Source: Nocardioides sp. QY071
Lineage (GTDB): Bacteria > Actinomycetota > Actinomycetes > Propionibacteriales > Nocardioidaceae
Reading direction: 5' to 3'
Length of the DNA stretch: 64,000 nt
Assembly: GCF_029961765.1 (NCBI RefSeq)
Contig: NZ_CP124681.1
Coordinates: forward strand, 5,332,001 to 5,396,000
Every line of letters begins with the position of its first letter. The stretch's first letter is position 1. Below, piece by piece: positions 1 to 8,709 of the stretch. Under the pieces are notes generated by a model. The model ran no database searches, was not told the DNA's origin, and worked only from the letters and a program-made list of their open reading frames with translations. The position numbers and the translations under genes were made by a program.

Positions 1-1
1 G

Positions 2-175
2 TACGTCGACATCGGCACCATCGCCGGCGGCGAGAACCTGCAGGTCGCCGGCGGGGCACTCGTCGGTCACGTCGTCTACACGCTCAACCTCGCGCAGGGT
101 GTCGGGCTGTCCGAGGACGAGCTCGTCGCGACCAGCGAGAAGCTGCTGCGCCTGATGGTCGAGGCCGCCCGATGA
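2..175 (+). CDS. C-terminal end of an unidentified protein (partial)
   Basis: An open frame enters from the left edge and ends with TGA at 173-175, giving about 57 residues that begin YVDIGTIAGGENLQVAGGAL and end KLLRLMVEAAR. The codon usage is the strongly G/C-ending type of the surrounding genes. The stop overlaps the ATG of the next gene (ATGA), which suggests translational coupling. The glycine-rich stretch followed by an acidic amphipathic C-terminal helix does not let me name a family, so no function is assigned. Confidence 0.55.
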   Translation, partial: YVDIGTIAGGENLQVAGGALVGHVVYTLNLAQGVGLSEDELVATSEKLLRLMVEAAR

Positions 176-765
176 GCCGGGCAGCTCTGGCCGCCGTGGC
201 CGTCGCGACCGGCCTGGTCCTGACTGCCGGCACCGGCGGCGCAGTCGCCGGCGCGATGATCACCGGCAAGCAGATCAAGAACAGCACCGTCACGACCAAG
301 GACATCAAGAACAACAACCTCAATGGCGCCGACGTCGCCGACGGCTCCGTGTCGGGCGCTGATGTCGCCGATGCATCACTGGGTACGGCGGACCTGGGCC
401 AGCCCGCACGCTACGAGCTGGCCGGCGCGAGGGCGTCGGGCCTGGTCAGCACCTCCGGCACACTGGCTCGGTTCCACGGCGCCCCGGGCGTGTCCGCCAC
501 CGTCGTGAGGCTCAGCATCGGCAAGTTCTGCATCAGGCTCAGCGGCACCCCGACACCGGTCGACGCGACCACCTCGGTCCTGGTCGCGACACCCAACTAC
601 GCCAACGACGCCACGAACGCCGGCACCGACGGCGAGGCGATCGTCGAGGTGTGGGCGGCGAACGAGCCCGACTGCGTCGGTGGCTTCGCCGTCTTCACCT
701 ACCAACGTGCCTTCGGCGGCGACATCTACCAGGCCGACCAGGGCTTCACGTTCCTGATCAACTGA
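172..765 (+). CDS. Secreted protein with ADVADGS-type repeats
   Basis: This 197-residue protein starts with an Arg followed by an alanine/valine-rich segment (about residues 3-28) that reads as a Sec signal peptide. Residues 35-75 carry short degenerate repeats (TTKDIKNNNL, GADVADGSVSGADVADASL) of a kind found in many actinobacterial exported proteins. The remainder is a beta-rich domain with two cysteines and a C-terminal phenylalanine-rich end. The ATG overlaps the stop of the preceding frame. The function is unknown; an extracellular or cell-surface location is inferred from the signal peptide only. Confidence 0.7.
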   Translation: MSRAALAAVAVATGLVLTAGTGGAVAGAMITGKQIKNSTVTTKDIKNNNLNGADVADGSVSGADVADASLGTADLGQPARYELAGARASGLVSTSGTLARFHGAPGVSATVVRLSIGKFCIRLSGTPTPVDATTSVLVATPNYANDATNAGTDGEAIVEVWAANEPDCVGGFAVFTYQRAFGGDIYQADQGFTFLIN

Positions 766-780
766 CCCGGCGAGCGCCAC

Positions 781-1530
781 TCAGTCGTCGCGCCAGCTCT
801 TGTTGACCAGGTCGGACTCGACGTTCCCCTCGAGGTCGGCCCACAGGGTGACTCCCCCGTGGTCGACCTCGTAGACCTTCAGGTAGATCCAATGGTCGTA
901 GTCGGCGTCGACCGGCTTCTCGACGTCGTACCTGCTGTCGCTGATCCGCCCCTCGCTGCGGCTACGCGCGTCCTCGTCGACGTCGACCAGGACATTCGGG
1001 TCGACATCGTCGAGGTCGAAGGGCAGCTTGTCGCCCGCCTTCTCCCCGAGCCACTTCTCCAGGGTCTGGCCGTCCCAGCGCCACACCTCGGCGAGATCGC
1101 CCTCCTGCTCCGGCGGAACGGTCACCTGCATGTCGTCGGTGCCGTAGCCGCGGAGCTCGAGGATCTGGGTGCTCCCGGTCTTCTCGGTCAGGGCGTCGCC
1201 GAGCGCGTCGAAGCCCTGCTCGGTCGCGATCGGCTCGTAGGCGTCCTCGGCCGGCAGCGGTTCGGGGGCCTGCTCGCCTCCGCCGGCGACGGCGCGGACC
1301 ACCCCGAAGACCGCCAGCACGACCACGGCCGAGCCCAGGCGCCGGCGTCCGCGACGACGCCGCCTGCTGGACCGCGAGGTCGGCGCGCGCCCCGCGGGCG
1401 CCGACGCCTCGGGCAGGGGACGGCCGGCTGCGTCGCGCGACTCCCGCTCGACGTCGTCGGTCCCCGGTCGCTGGTAGCGAGGCCACCGCCCCGGATCGCC
1501 CGAGCGTTCGCGGGGTCCCTCGGCGTTCAC
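781..1530 (-). CDS. Membrane-anchored hypothetical protein downstream of the M13 peptidase
   Basis: A 249-residue frame begins at a GTG (1530-1528) that overlaps the TGA of the upstream peptidase gene (GTGA). Residues 1-60 are charged and arginine-rich with a run RRRRRGRRR, then comes one hydrophobic segment (SAVVVLAVFGVVRAVA), then an acidic extracytoplasmic domain of about 160 residues. That topology, an Arg-rich cytoplasmic tail with a single N-terminal membrane anchor, fits a type II membrane protein. I do not recognise the domain. The frame stays open far upstream across the peptidase gene, but that part is antisense-type noise, because the M13 frame carries the conserved motifs. Confidence 0.65.
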   Translation of the reverse strand: MNAEGPRERSGDPGRWPRYQRPGTDDVERESRDAAGRPLPEASAPAGRAPTSRSSRRRRRGRRRLGSAVVVLAVFGVVRAVAGGGEQAPEPLPAEDAYEPIATEQGFDALGDALTEKTGSTQILELRGYGTDDMQVTVPPEQEGDLAEVWRWDGQTLEKWLGEKAGDKLPFDLDDVDPNVLVDVDEDARSRSEGRISDSRYDVEKPVDADYDHWIYLKVYEVDHGGVTLWADLEGNVESDLVNKSWRDD

Positions 1531-3482
1531 CAGATGCGCACCCGGTCCGCGGGATCGAGCCACAGCCCGTCGCCGGGCGCGGTGTCGAAGACCTCGTGGA
1601 ACTCGTCGAGGTTGCGCACGATGTTGGCGCGGAACTCCGGCGGGCTGTGCGGGTCGATGGTGAGGTACTGCTGCTCCTGCTCGAGGCGGCGCTTGGTGCG
1701 CCACACGTAGGCCCAGTTGAGGAACAGCTTGGTGCGGTCCTCGAGCGAGGCGGCGCCGCCCTGCGCGATCTGGAAGGCGGTGTGGGCGATGGTGAGGCCA
1801 CCCAGGTCGCCGATGTTCTCGCCGACGGTCAGCGCGCCGTTGACGTGCTCGCCGGGCAGGTTGCGTGGGGAGAAGGCGTCGTACTGCGCGATGAGGGCCT
1901 TCGACTTCACCTCGAACGCGGCCTTGTCGTCGGCGGTCCACCAGTCGTTGAGGTTGCCGTCGCCGTCGTACTGCGCGCCCTGGTCGTCGAAGCCGTGGCC
2001 GACCTCGTGCCCGATGACCGCGCCGATGCCGCCGTAGTTCTCCGCCTCGAGCGCGTCGGGGCTGAAGAACGGCCGCTGCAGGATCCCGGCCGGGAAGCAG
2101 ATCTCGTTGGTGCCGGGGTTGTAGTAGGCGTTGACGGTCTGCGGGAGCATGAACCACTCGTCGCGGTCGACCGGGGAGCCGATCTTGGCGAGCTGGCGGT
2201 CGGTCTCGAAGCCGGCGGCCGCCTGGGCGTTGGCCACCAGGTCGTCGGGGACGACGACCAGCGCGCTGTAGTCGCGGAACCTCTCCGGGTAGCCGATCTT
2301 GGGCCGGAAGGTGGCGAGCTTCTCGTAGGCCCGCTCCTTGGTCTCCTCGCCCATCCAGTCGAGCTTGCTGATCGACTGGCGGTAGGCGGCGAGCAGGTTG
2401 GCGACCAGCTCGTCCATCATCGCCTTGCTGGCGGGCGGGAAGTGGCGGGCGACGTACTCCTTGCCGACGGCCTCGCCCATCGCGCCCTCGACGAAGGACA
2501 CCGCGCGCTTCCAGCGGGCCCGCAGCTCGGGGGTGCCGGACAGGGTGCGGCCGTAGAAGTCGAAGTTGGTCTCGACGAACGCCTCGGAGAGGTACGGCGC
2601 CGCCGAGCGCAGCACCCGCGAGAGGAACCAGTCGCGCCAGGCCTCGAGCGGCTCCGACTCGAGGACACCGGAGAGGTGCTCGAGGTACGACGGCTGCTTG
2701 ACCACGACCTCCGCGATGGTCGCGTGCTCGCCGCTGAGGTGGCCACCGAGGTTGGTGATGTAGGCGTCCCAGTCGAACGCCGGGCACAGCGCCTTCAGCT
2801 CGTCGGCGGTCATCAGGTTGTAGGTCTTCTGGACGTCGCGCGTCTCCGCGCGCTCCCAGTGGCCCTTGGCGAGCTCGGTGTCGAGGGCGAGGATCCGTTG
2901 TGCCGCGGCGTCGGGGTCGGCGTGGCCGCCGAGGGTGAGCAGCCGGGACAGGTACGCGACGTACGCCGTGCGGATGTCGGCGAACTTGTCGTCGCGGTAG
3001 TAGGACTCGTCGGGCAGGCCGAGGCCGCCCTGCACCACGTGGAACAGGTAGCGGTCGGACTGGCGGCTGTCGGTGTCGATGTAGGACCCGAACAGGCCGT
3101 AGCCGCCGATCCGCTCGAACTCGCCGAGGAAGGCCGCGACATCGCGGACGTCGCGCAGCCCGGCGACGGCGTCGACCAGCGGCTGGGCGGGCGCGAGGCC
3201 GGCCGCCTCGACCCGGTCGGTGTCCATGAAGGAGTTGAACAGGTCGGCGATCTTGCGAGCGTCCTCGTCGCCACTGGAGCCGGCCGTCTCCGCCAGCTCG
3301 GTGATGATGACCCGCACGTCCTCCTCCGCCTGGTCGGCGAGCTGGACGAAGGGTCCCCAGCTCGACCTGTCGGAGGGGATCTCGGACTCGGTCAGCCAGG
3401 TGCCGTTGACGTGGCCGAAGAGGTCGTCCTGCGGGCGGATGTCGAGGTCCATGCCCGGACGGGCGTCGTCGAGGATGCTCAC
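1527..3482 (-). CDS. M13 family zinc metallopeptidase (neprilysin/PepO type)
   Basis: The 651-residue product has the gluzincin signature HEVGH at residues 492-496 within IGHEVGHGFDDQGAQYDGDG, and the third zinc ligand region ENIGDLGGL with Glu near 555. It ends with the M13-typical NLDEFHEVFDT...DRVRIW segment. The length fits the family. Known members cleave short peptides. There is no signal peptide or N-terminal membrane anchor here, so a cytoplasmic enzyme is inferred, as in many actinobacterial PepO-like proteins. The stop overlaps the start of the downstream membrane protein gene, so the two are probably co-transcribed. Confidence 0.93.
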   Translation of the reverse strand: MSILDDARPGMDLDIRPQDDLFGHVNGTWLTESEIPSDRSSWGPFVQLADQAEEDVRVIITELAETAGSSGDEDARKIADLFNSFMDTDRVEAAGLAPAQPLVDAVAGLRDVRDVAAFLGEFERIGGYGLFGSYIDTDSRQSDRYLFHVVQGGLGLPDESYYRDDKFADIRTAYVAYLSRLLTLGGHADPDAAAQRILALDTELAKGHWERAETRDVQKTYNLMTADELKALCPAFDWDAYITNLGGHLSGEHATIAEVVVKQPSYLEHLSGVLESEPLEAWRDWFLSRVLRSAAPYLSEAFVETNFDFYGRTLSGTPELRARWKRAVSFVEGAMGEAVGKEYVARHFPPASKAMMDELVANLLAAYRQSISKLDWMGEETKERAYEKLATFRPKIGYPERFRDYSALVVVPDDLVANAQAAAGFETDRQLAKIGSPVDRDEWFMLPQTVNAYYNPGTNEICFPAGILQRPFFSPDALEAENYGGIGAVIGHEVGHGFDDQGAQYDGDGNLNDWWTADDKAAFEVKSKALIAQYDAFSPRNLPGEHVNGALTVGENIGDLGGLTIAHTAFQIAQGGAASLEDRTKLFLNWAYVWRTKRRLEQEQQYLTIDPHSPPEFRANIVRNLDEFHEVFDTAPGDGLWLDPADRVRIW

Positions 3483-3601
3483 GCGCCGAGCCTACGCATG
3501 GGGTGGCGGCCGCGTCTCGCCGTGGTGTGGCTCGCGAGGACCATGGTCCCGATTTCCGGGCGTGCACTCAGGACCCCGGCCCGGCCACCGATCAGCAGAA
3601 C

Positions 3602-4135
3602 ATGACCCGCCTGATCGCCCTCGTGCCGTGCCTCGTGCTCGGCCTGGGGCTGCTGGCACCGACCGCCGCCGATGCCGGCACGGGTACGACGACCGCCGCC
3701 CTGCTGCGACCGGTCGCCCCCGACGTGGCGCCGGCCCGCAGGCTGGTCCAGCGGGCGATGGAGGACCAGGTCGTCGGCCTGGTCAACGAGCAGCGCGCAG
3801 GCAACGGCTGCCGGGCGCTGAAGCCGTCGAAGCAGCTGCGCAAGGCCGCCCGTCGGCACACCGTCGCGATGGCGCAGGCCGGGGTGATGTCGCACCAGCT
3901 GCCGGGCGAGGCGACGTTCTCGACCCGGATCACGCGTGCGGGCTACCGCGGCTGGAACCTGGTCGCCGAGAACATCGCGCGCGGCTTCAGCTCCCCCGAG
4001 TCGGTGATGACGGCGTGGATGAACAGCCCGGACCACCGGCACAACATCCTCAACTGCCGGCTGCGGGAGATCGGCGTGGGCGTGGTGCTGCAGGACGACC
4101 AGCTGTGGTGGACCCAGGACTTCGGGGTCCGCTGA
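3602..4135 (+). CDS. Secreted CAP (SCP/PR1) domain protein, first of three paralogues
   Basis: The 177-residue protein starts at ATG 3602 with a clear signal peptide (MTRLIALVPCLVLGLGLLAP). The CAP domain follows from about residue 58. It contains the His and Glu positions of the CAP cavity (VMSHQLPGE, LVAENIARGF) and the SPDHRHNIL motif, and ends with LWWTQDFG. Two cysteines (NGCRALKPS and LNCRLREIG) are also present in the next two genes and probably form a disulfide. Bacterial CAP proteins are exported and their biochemical role is mostly unsettled. Tandem duplication is obvious from the shared motifs. Confidence 0.9.
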   Translation: MTRLIALVPCLVLGLGLLAPTAADAGTGTTTAALLRPVAPDVAPARRLVQRAMEDQVVGLVNEQRAGNGCRALKPSKQLRKAARRHTVAMAQAGVMSHQLPGEATFSTRITRAGYRGWNLVAENIARGFSSPESVMTAWMNSPDHRHNILNCRLREIGVGVVLQDDQLWWTQDFGVR

Positions 4136-4175
4136 CCCCGGGCCGTCGGCGCCCGGCGACGATCGCGGCTTTTTC

Positions 4176-4193
4176 CTAGCCCTTCGGGACTAG
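4176..4193. repeat. Short dyad in the leader of the second CAP gene
   Basis: CTAGCCC and GGGACTAG are complementary around a TTC loop with one bulged A, preceded by a T-run at 4170-4174. It lies 59 bases upstream of the second CAP start. No T-run follows it on the plus strand, so it does not look like a standard terminator for the first CAP gene. It could be an operator or a leader hairpin. Confidence 0.4.
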
Positions 4194-4251
4194 CAGGTCC
4201 CGCACGGAGCACCGACGCGGTGGCGCCGTCGGACGTCGGAGGATCGTGCGC

Positions 4252-4911
4252 ATGCTCCTGCGCTGCACACGAATGGCCGCGACGGCCGTCCTCACGGTCC
4301 TGATCGCCCTTTCCGCGGCACTCCATGCCGCACCCGCGACCGCCACCACGACGACCGCGAAGGCGCCGGCGAACCCGGCGGCGGACATCCCGCCCCTGAC
4401 CGGGACCCTGACCGACCTGCTCGCCGGGCTCCTGGCCGCGCTGCTCGGCGGGCAGAAGACGGTCCCCTCCCCGCAGCCGAGCACTCCCGGAGCCGCGACA
4501 CCGGCCCCGATGCCGATGACGGTCGCCGTCGACCTGGAGGACCGCGTGGTGACCTTGGTCAACAGGCGGCGGGCGCGCGCCGGCTGCCGCGCGCTGCGCC
4601 CCAACGCGAAGCTGCGCACCTCGGCCCGCACGCACAGCGTGGGGATGGCGCAGTACCGCACCATGACGCACTACCTCCCCGGCGAGGCCGGCCTCGGCGA
4701 GCGGATCACCTTCGCCGGCTACCGCCGGTGGCGCCGGGTCGCCGAGAACGTCGCCATGGGCTACGGCTCGCCGAAGTCCGTGATGCAGGCCTGGATGGCC
4801 AGCCCCGGCCACCGCGCGAACATCCTCGACTGCCGGCTGCGGCATCTCGGCGTCGGCGTCGTGGTGCAGGGCGACCAGGTGTGGTGGACCCAGGACTTCG
4901 CACGTCGCTGA
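4252..4911 (+). CDS. Secreted CAP (SCP/PR1) domain protein, second paralogue
   Basis: The start at ATG 4252 is preferred over GTG 4246 because a GGAGG at 4238-4242 is nine bases upstream of the ATG. The 219-residue product has a signal peptide, then a Pro/Ala/Thr-rich linker (about residues 30-85) with the segment LTDLLAGLLAALLGG, and a C-terminal CAP domain with TMTHYLPGE, VAENVAMGY and SPGHRANILDC. This copy has the most canonical HRANIL motif of the three. The linker would hold the CAP domain away from the membrane or wall. It is encoded in the same direction as its two neighbours. Confidence 0.9.
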   Translation: MLLRCTRMAATAVLTVLIALSAALHAAPATATTTTAKAPANPAADIPPLTGTLTDLLAGLLAALLGGQKTVPSPQPSTPGAATPAPMPMTVAVDLEDRVVTLVNRRRARAGCRALRPNAKLRTSARTHSVGMAQYRTMTHYLPGEAGLGERITFAGYRRWRRVAENVAMGYGSPKSVMQAWMASPGHRANILDCRLRHLGVGVVVQGDQVWWTQDFARR

Positions 4912-4932
4912 CAAACGCACCCGGCGACCGCC

Positions 4933-5442
4933 ATGATGCTCTGCGTGCGCTCGGCTCTCTTCCCCGCGGCCGTCCTCGCGACGGTCCTGCTGACAGCGGT
5001 CCCCGCCTCGTCACGCCCCGCCCCCTCGCCCGAGCACGGACCGGGTCCGGACACGGCGCGGATCGAGGTCAGGCTCCTCGCCCAGGTCAACGCCGTACGC
5101 CGGGACGCGGGCTGTCGTCGTCTCAAGCCCCGGTCCGGGCTGCACGGCTCCGCGACCGCGCACTCCGGCGCGATGGCCGCGCAGCGCAGCCTGACCCACC
5201 AGGTCGCCGGCGAGGCGGAGCTGCGCGAGCGGATCGCCGCGGCGGGCTACCCGGGCGCAGCGCTCATGGGCGAGGTGATCGCGATGGGACCGATGAGCGC
5301 CCGCCAGGCACTGCGCCGCTGGCTCGACAGCCCGCCGCACCGGGCGCTGCTGCTGGACTGCCGACTCCGGCTGGTCGGCCTCGGCGTGCAGTCCGTCGGC
5401 AGCCAGCTGTGGTGGACCATCGACCTGGTCCGCCGGCGCTGA
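4933..5442 (+). CDS. Secreted CAP-like protein, third and divergent paralogue
   Basis: This 169-residue protein starts 22 bases after the previous gene and has a signal peptide (LFPAAVLATVLLTAVPASS). The CAP domain is recognisable (SLTHQVAGEAELRERI, SPPHRALLLDCRLR, LWWTIDL). The usual AENI/AENV segment reads MGEVIAMG, and HRANIL is HRALLL, so two conserved asparagines are gone. The two conserved cysteines remain. This suggests loss or change of the CAP cavity function after duplication, although the fold should persist. Confidence 0.85.
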   Translation: MMLCVRSALFPAAVLATVLLTAVPASSRPAPSPEHGPGPDTARIEVRLLAQVNAVRRDAGCRRLKPRSGLHGSATAHSGAMAAQRSLTHQVAGEAELRERIAAAGYPGAALMGEVIAMGPMSARQALRRWLDSPPHRALLLDCRLRLVGLGVQSVGSQLWWTIDLVRRR

Positions 5443-5454
5443 CGCAGGCTCGGG

Positions 5455-5621
5455 CTCAGCCTGTATTCACCGATTTGCGGCGAGTGGAGCGTCACCAGAT
5501 GGGTGTGATGGCAAGGCGTCCGGCGCGAAGCCAGACTGGGCGTCTGTCGAGCGTCGGCAACGCAGCCAGCGCGCCCATGTGGGGGCGCTCCGCCGCTGGA
5601 AATCGGTGAATGCAGGCTCAG
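5455..5621. repeat. Large intergenic palindrome, copy A of a three-copy family
   Basis: The ends are inverted repeats: CAGCCTGTATTCACCGATTT on the left pairs with AAATCGGTGAATGCAGGCT on the right, with one mismatch. The interior holds the core shared with 39960-40118 and 49871-50036: GATGGCAAGG, GGCGCGAAG, GTCGAGCGTC and CAACGCAGCCAGCG in that order. The right arm ends at the stop codon of the quinone oxidoreductase. It separates two convergent genes. Confidence 0.85.
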
Positions 5622-6583
5622 TCGCGCAGGCGTACGACGAGCTTGCCGAGCGCGGCGCGGGCGTCCATGTCGGCCAGCGCGCGACCGAACTCCGCCATCG
5701 GGTAGACCTCGCCGACGGGCGGCTTCACGACGCCGGACTCGATCATCGGCACCAGCTGCGCCCACTGCTGCTGCAGGTAGTCGGGCCGGGTGAACGCGTA
5801 GGCGCCCCAGCCGACGCCGCGGACGTCGATGTTGTTGAGCAGCAGCCGGTTGACCTTGACCTCGGGGATGCCGGCGCCGGCCGCGAACCCGACGACCATC
5901 ACCCGGCCCTGCGGCGCGAGCGCCCGCAGCGAGTCGGTGAACGCGTCGCCGCCGACGACGTCGAGCACCACGTCGACGCCCCTGCCGCCGGTGAGCTCGA
6001 GTGCGGCGTCCTTGAACCCGTCGAAGAGGACGGCCTCGTCGGCACCGGCGGCGCGGGCGTAGGCCGCCTTCTCCTCGGTGCTCGTGACCGCGATGGTGCG
6101 CGCGCCGAGGCCCTTGGCCACCTGGATCGTGGCGGTGCCGACACCGCCGGCCGCACCGTGCACGAGCACCGTCTCGCCCGGACGCAGCCCGGCCCGCTCG
6201 TCGAGGGCGAACAGCGCGGTGAGGTAGTTCATCGGCAGCGCGGCCGCCTCGTCGAAGCCCACCCCGTCGGGCAGCGCGAAGGTGGCCTGGCGGGGGCCGG
6301 CGACCAGGTCGGAGGCGCCGCCGTACCCGCCGACGCCGACCACCCGCTGGCCCGGCTCGAAGCCCGGCCCGGACACCACGACGCCGGCGTAGTCGACGCC
6401 GAGGGTGAACGGCGGCTCCGGGCGCAGCTGGTACTGGCCGCGGCTGAGCAGCAGGTCCGGGAAGGACACCCCGACGCTGTGCACCTCGACCAGCACGTCG
6501 TCGGGCCCGGGCGTGGGGTCCGGCACCTCCTGGACGACGACGTCGGCGGGACCGGTGGTGGTGACGACCTGGACTGCGCGCAT
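5618..6583 (-). CDS. NADPH:quinone oxidoreductase family protein (MDR superfamily)
   Basis: The 321-residue product begins MRAVQVVTTTGPADVVVQEVPDPTPGPDDVLVE, typical of the zinc-free quinone oxidoreductase branch of medium-chain dehydrogenases. The nucleotide-binding motif AAGGVGTATIQVAKGLGA is in the middle, and the zinc-coordinating cysteines of alcohol dehydrogenases are absent. The C-terminus KPPVGEVYPMAEFGRALADMDARAALGKLVVRL is the usual substrate-domain end. Members reduce quinones or enones with NADPH. The true substrate cannot be read from sequence. The stop codon lies in the arm of palindrome A. Confidence 0.9.
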   Translation of the reverse strand: MRAVQVVTTTGPADVVVQEVPDPTPGPDDVLVEVHSVGVSFPDLLLSRGQYQLRPEPPFTLGVDYAGVVVSGPGFEPGQRVVGVGGYGGASDLVAGPRQATFALPDGVGFDEAAALPMNYLTALFALDERAGLRPGETVLVHGAAGGVGTATIQVAKGLGARTIAVTSTEEKAAYARAAGADEAVLFDGFKDAALELTGGRGVDVVLDVVGGDAFTDSLRALAPQGRVMVVGFAAGAGIPEVKVNRLLLNNIDVRGVGWGAYAFTRPDYLQQQWAQLVPMIESGVVKPPVGEVYPMAEFGRALADMDARAALGKLVVRLRD

Positions 6584-6611
6584 GGCTCGCAGGCTAGCCC
6601 GCCAGGAGCCG

Positions 6612-7964
6612 CTAGGGCGTGGCGGAGCGCCTGGCGTGCTCGGCGACCAGGTCGGCGTACCAGCTGAACGACCGCTTCGGGGTGCGCTTCTGGGTCTCGT
6701 AGTCGACGTGCACGAGGCCGAAGCGCTGGGTGTAGCCCTCGGACCACTCGAAGTTGTCGATGAGCGACCACGCGTAGTAGCCGCGCACGTCGACGCCCCG
6801 CTCGATCGCCTCGGCGACCGCGTTGAGGTGCAGCGCGTGGTAGTCGACGCGCAGGTGGTCGTCGACGATGCCGTGCTCGTCGGGCCCGACGCCGTAGGAG
6901 CAGCCGGACTCGGTGATCATGATCGGGGGTACGGCGGCGCGGAACCGTGCGCGGAAGGTGATCAGCCACTCGCGCAGGGCGTCCGGCACGACCGGCCAGC
7001 CGAAGTCGGTCATCGGGTAGCCGAGCACCTCGCGGAACTCGAACGGCAGCTCGGCGGTCTCGTCGGCGGCCGCGATCCGCATCGGGTTGTAGTAGTTGAC
7101 GCCGTAGAAGTCGAGCGGCTGGCGCATCGTGGCGAAGTCGCCGTCGCGCACGTGGGGCTCGAGCAGCATCATCAGGTCGTCGCCGTAGCGGCCGAGGAGC
7201 ATGCCCTCCATGTAGTGGGCGTTCCACAGCATGTCGAAGAGCTTCGCGGCGCCGACGTCGGCCGGGTCGTCGCTGGCCGGCCAGATCGGTGCGTGGTTGT
7301 TGGCGCAGCCGACGCTGGTCGCGCCCGCGGCCCGCAGCGCGATCGCGGCCCGGCCGTGGGCGACGAGCAGGTGGTGACCGACCGGGAGTGCGTCGAACAT
7401 GAGTGCCTTGCCCGGCGCGTGCATCGCGACGGCGTACCCCATCAGGGTCACGACGTTGGGCTCGTTGACCGGCACCCAGTCGGTGACCCGGTCCGCGAGG
7501 CGCTCGCCGACGATCGCGGCGTAGTCGGCGAAGCGATCGACGGTCGCGCGGTTCAGCCAGCCGCCGTCGTCCTCGAGGGCCTGCGGCAGGTCCCAGTGGT
7601 AGAGCGTCGCCATCGGCTCGATACCGGCCTCGAGCAGTCCGTCGACGAGCCGGTCGTAGAAGTCGAGGCCCGCCTGGTTGACCGCGCCGGAGCCGGTCGG
7701 CTGGATCCGCGGCCAGGCGATCGAGAAGCGGTAGCCGGAGGCGCCGAGGGTGCGCATCAGGGCGATGTCCTCGGGATAGCGGTGGTAGTGGTCGCACGCG
7801 ACCGCACCGCTCGAACCGTCGACGATGCGGCCGGGCTCGGCGCAGAAGGTGTCCCAGATCGACGGACCACGTCCGTCCTCCGTGACGGCGCCCTCGATCT
7901 GGTACGACGCCGTGCTGGTGCCGAACCTGAAGTCGACCGGAAGACGTCCGGCGAGCTCTCCCAC
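6612..7964 (-). CDS. Glycoside hydrolase family 1 beta-glucosidase
   Basis: The protein has the GH1 start FRFGTSTASYQIEGA, the acid/base motif VNEP (Glu at about residue 168) and the nucleophile motif ITESG (Glu at about 352). GTG 7964 is preferred because GGGGGA lies five bases upstream; the frame also allows GTG 8003, only ten bases from the divergent pirin start. Retaining GH1 enzymes release glucose or related sugars from beta-glycosides. No signal peptide is seen, so a cytoplasmic enzyme acting on imported sugars or glycosides is inferred. No sugar transporter is adjacent. Confidence 0.92.
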   Translation of the reverse strand: MGELAGRLPVDFRFGTSTASYQIEGAVTEDGRGPSIWDTFCAEPGRIVDGSSGAVACDHYHRYPEDIALMRTLGASGYRFSIAWPRIQPTGSGAVNQAGLDFYDRLVDGLLEAGIEPMATLYHWDLPQALEDDGGWLNRATVDRFADYAAIVGERLADRVTDWVPVNEPNVVTLMGYAVAMHAPGKALMFDALPVGHHLLVAHGRAAIALRAAGATSVGCANNHAPIWPASDDPADVGAAKLFDMLWNAHYMEGMLLGRYGDDLMMLLEPHVRDGDFATMRQPLDFYGVNYYNPMRIAAADETAELPFEFREVLGYPMTDFGWPVVPDALREWLITFRARFRAAVPPIMITESGCSYGVGPDEHGIVDDHLRVDYHALHLNAVAEAIERGVDVRGYYAWSLIDNFEWSEGYTQRFGLVHVDYETQKRTPKRSFSWYADLVAEHARRSATP

Positions 7965-8013
7965 CCTGTCCCCCACGGGACCAGACTCCCACGACACCGG
8001 CACAATCTGACAC

Positions 8014-8703
8014 GTGAGCGTCGAGATCCGCAGGGGAACCGCCCGGTTCGTCGAACGAGAGCCCGGTCGACTGAGTCACCACGGCTTCTCGTTCGGCCCG
8101 CACCTCGACCCCGAACGGCTCTCGTTCGGTCCGATGGTCTGCCACGACGACCACGTCCTGGGGCGCGGCACCGGCTTCGAGGAGCACCCCCACGAGGGGC
8201 TCGAGATCGTGACCTGGGTGGTGTCCGGCGCGGTCGTCCACCGCGACGGCACCGGCGCCGAGGAGGTGCTCGCCGCGGGTGACTGCGGCGTGCTGTCGGC
8301 CGGCGCGGGGGTCCGGCACGCGGAGATAGCGGGGCCGGACGGGCCGGCGCGGTTCGTGCAGGTGTGGCTGCGGCCCGACGATCCCGGGCTCGCGCCCTCC
8401 TACGCTCGCTCCACCGTCGCGGCCGAGCCCGGTGACGGGCGGGTGCGGGTGGTCGGCGACGACGGGCCGCTGTCGGTCGGCGTCGCGGGCGCGGCCCTCG
8501 ACGTGGTCCGCCTCGGGGCCGGCGAGACCGTCGCCCTCCCGGCCGCTCCGCGGGTGCACGCCTTCCTCACGACGGGCGCGCTGGTCCGGTCGTCGCTGGC
8601 CGAGCCGCTGGCCGCCGGGGACGCGATGTGCGTGACCGACGGGGCGTCGTACGAGCTGACGGCGGGGGTGCCGACCGAGATCCTGGTCTGGTCGTTCCTC
8701 TGA
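8014..8703 (+). CDS. Pirin family protein
   Basis: This 229-residue bicupin-type protein carries the pirin N-terminal pattern: FGPHLDPERLSFGPMVCHDDHVLGRGTGFEEHPHEGLEIVTWVVSG. It includes metal-binding His residues in HPHEGLE and a later VRHAE. The second cupin half is shorter and degenerate, as in YhhW-type pirins. Members include a quercetinase-like enzyme and proteins without known activity. It starts at GTG 8014, divergent from the glycosidase. A role in oxidative or flavonoid metabolism cannot be decided from context. Confidence 0.88.
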   Translation: MSVEIRRGTARFVEREPGRLSHHGFSFGPHLDPERLSFGPMVCHDDHVLGRGTGFEEHPHEGLEIVTWVVSGAVVHRDGTGAEEVLAAGDCGVLSAGAGVRHAEIAGPDGPARFVQVWLRPDDPGLAPSYARSTVAAEPGDGRVRVVGDDGPLSVGVAGAALDVVRLGAGETVALPAAPRVHAFLTTGALVRSSLAEPLAAGDAMCVTDGASYELTAGVPTEILVWSFL

Positions 8704-8709
8704 GCCTGG

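Noticed and set aside
1531-3567. Open frame continuing upstream from the membrane protein at 781-1530 across the M13 peptidase gene
   Set aside because: The M13 frame on the same strand has HEVGH and the other family motifs; the alternative frame is Arg/Pro-rich noise typical of high-GC DNA.
4136-4251. Cyclic-di-AMP (ydaO-type) riboswitch before the second CAP gene
   Set aside because: Such switches can precede wall-related actinobacterial genes, but this gap is only about 115 bases and I could not find the conserved multi-stem core.
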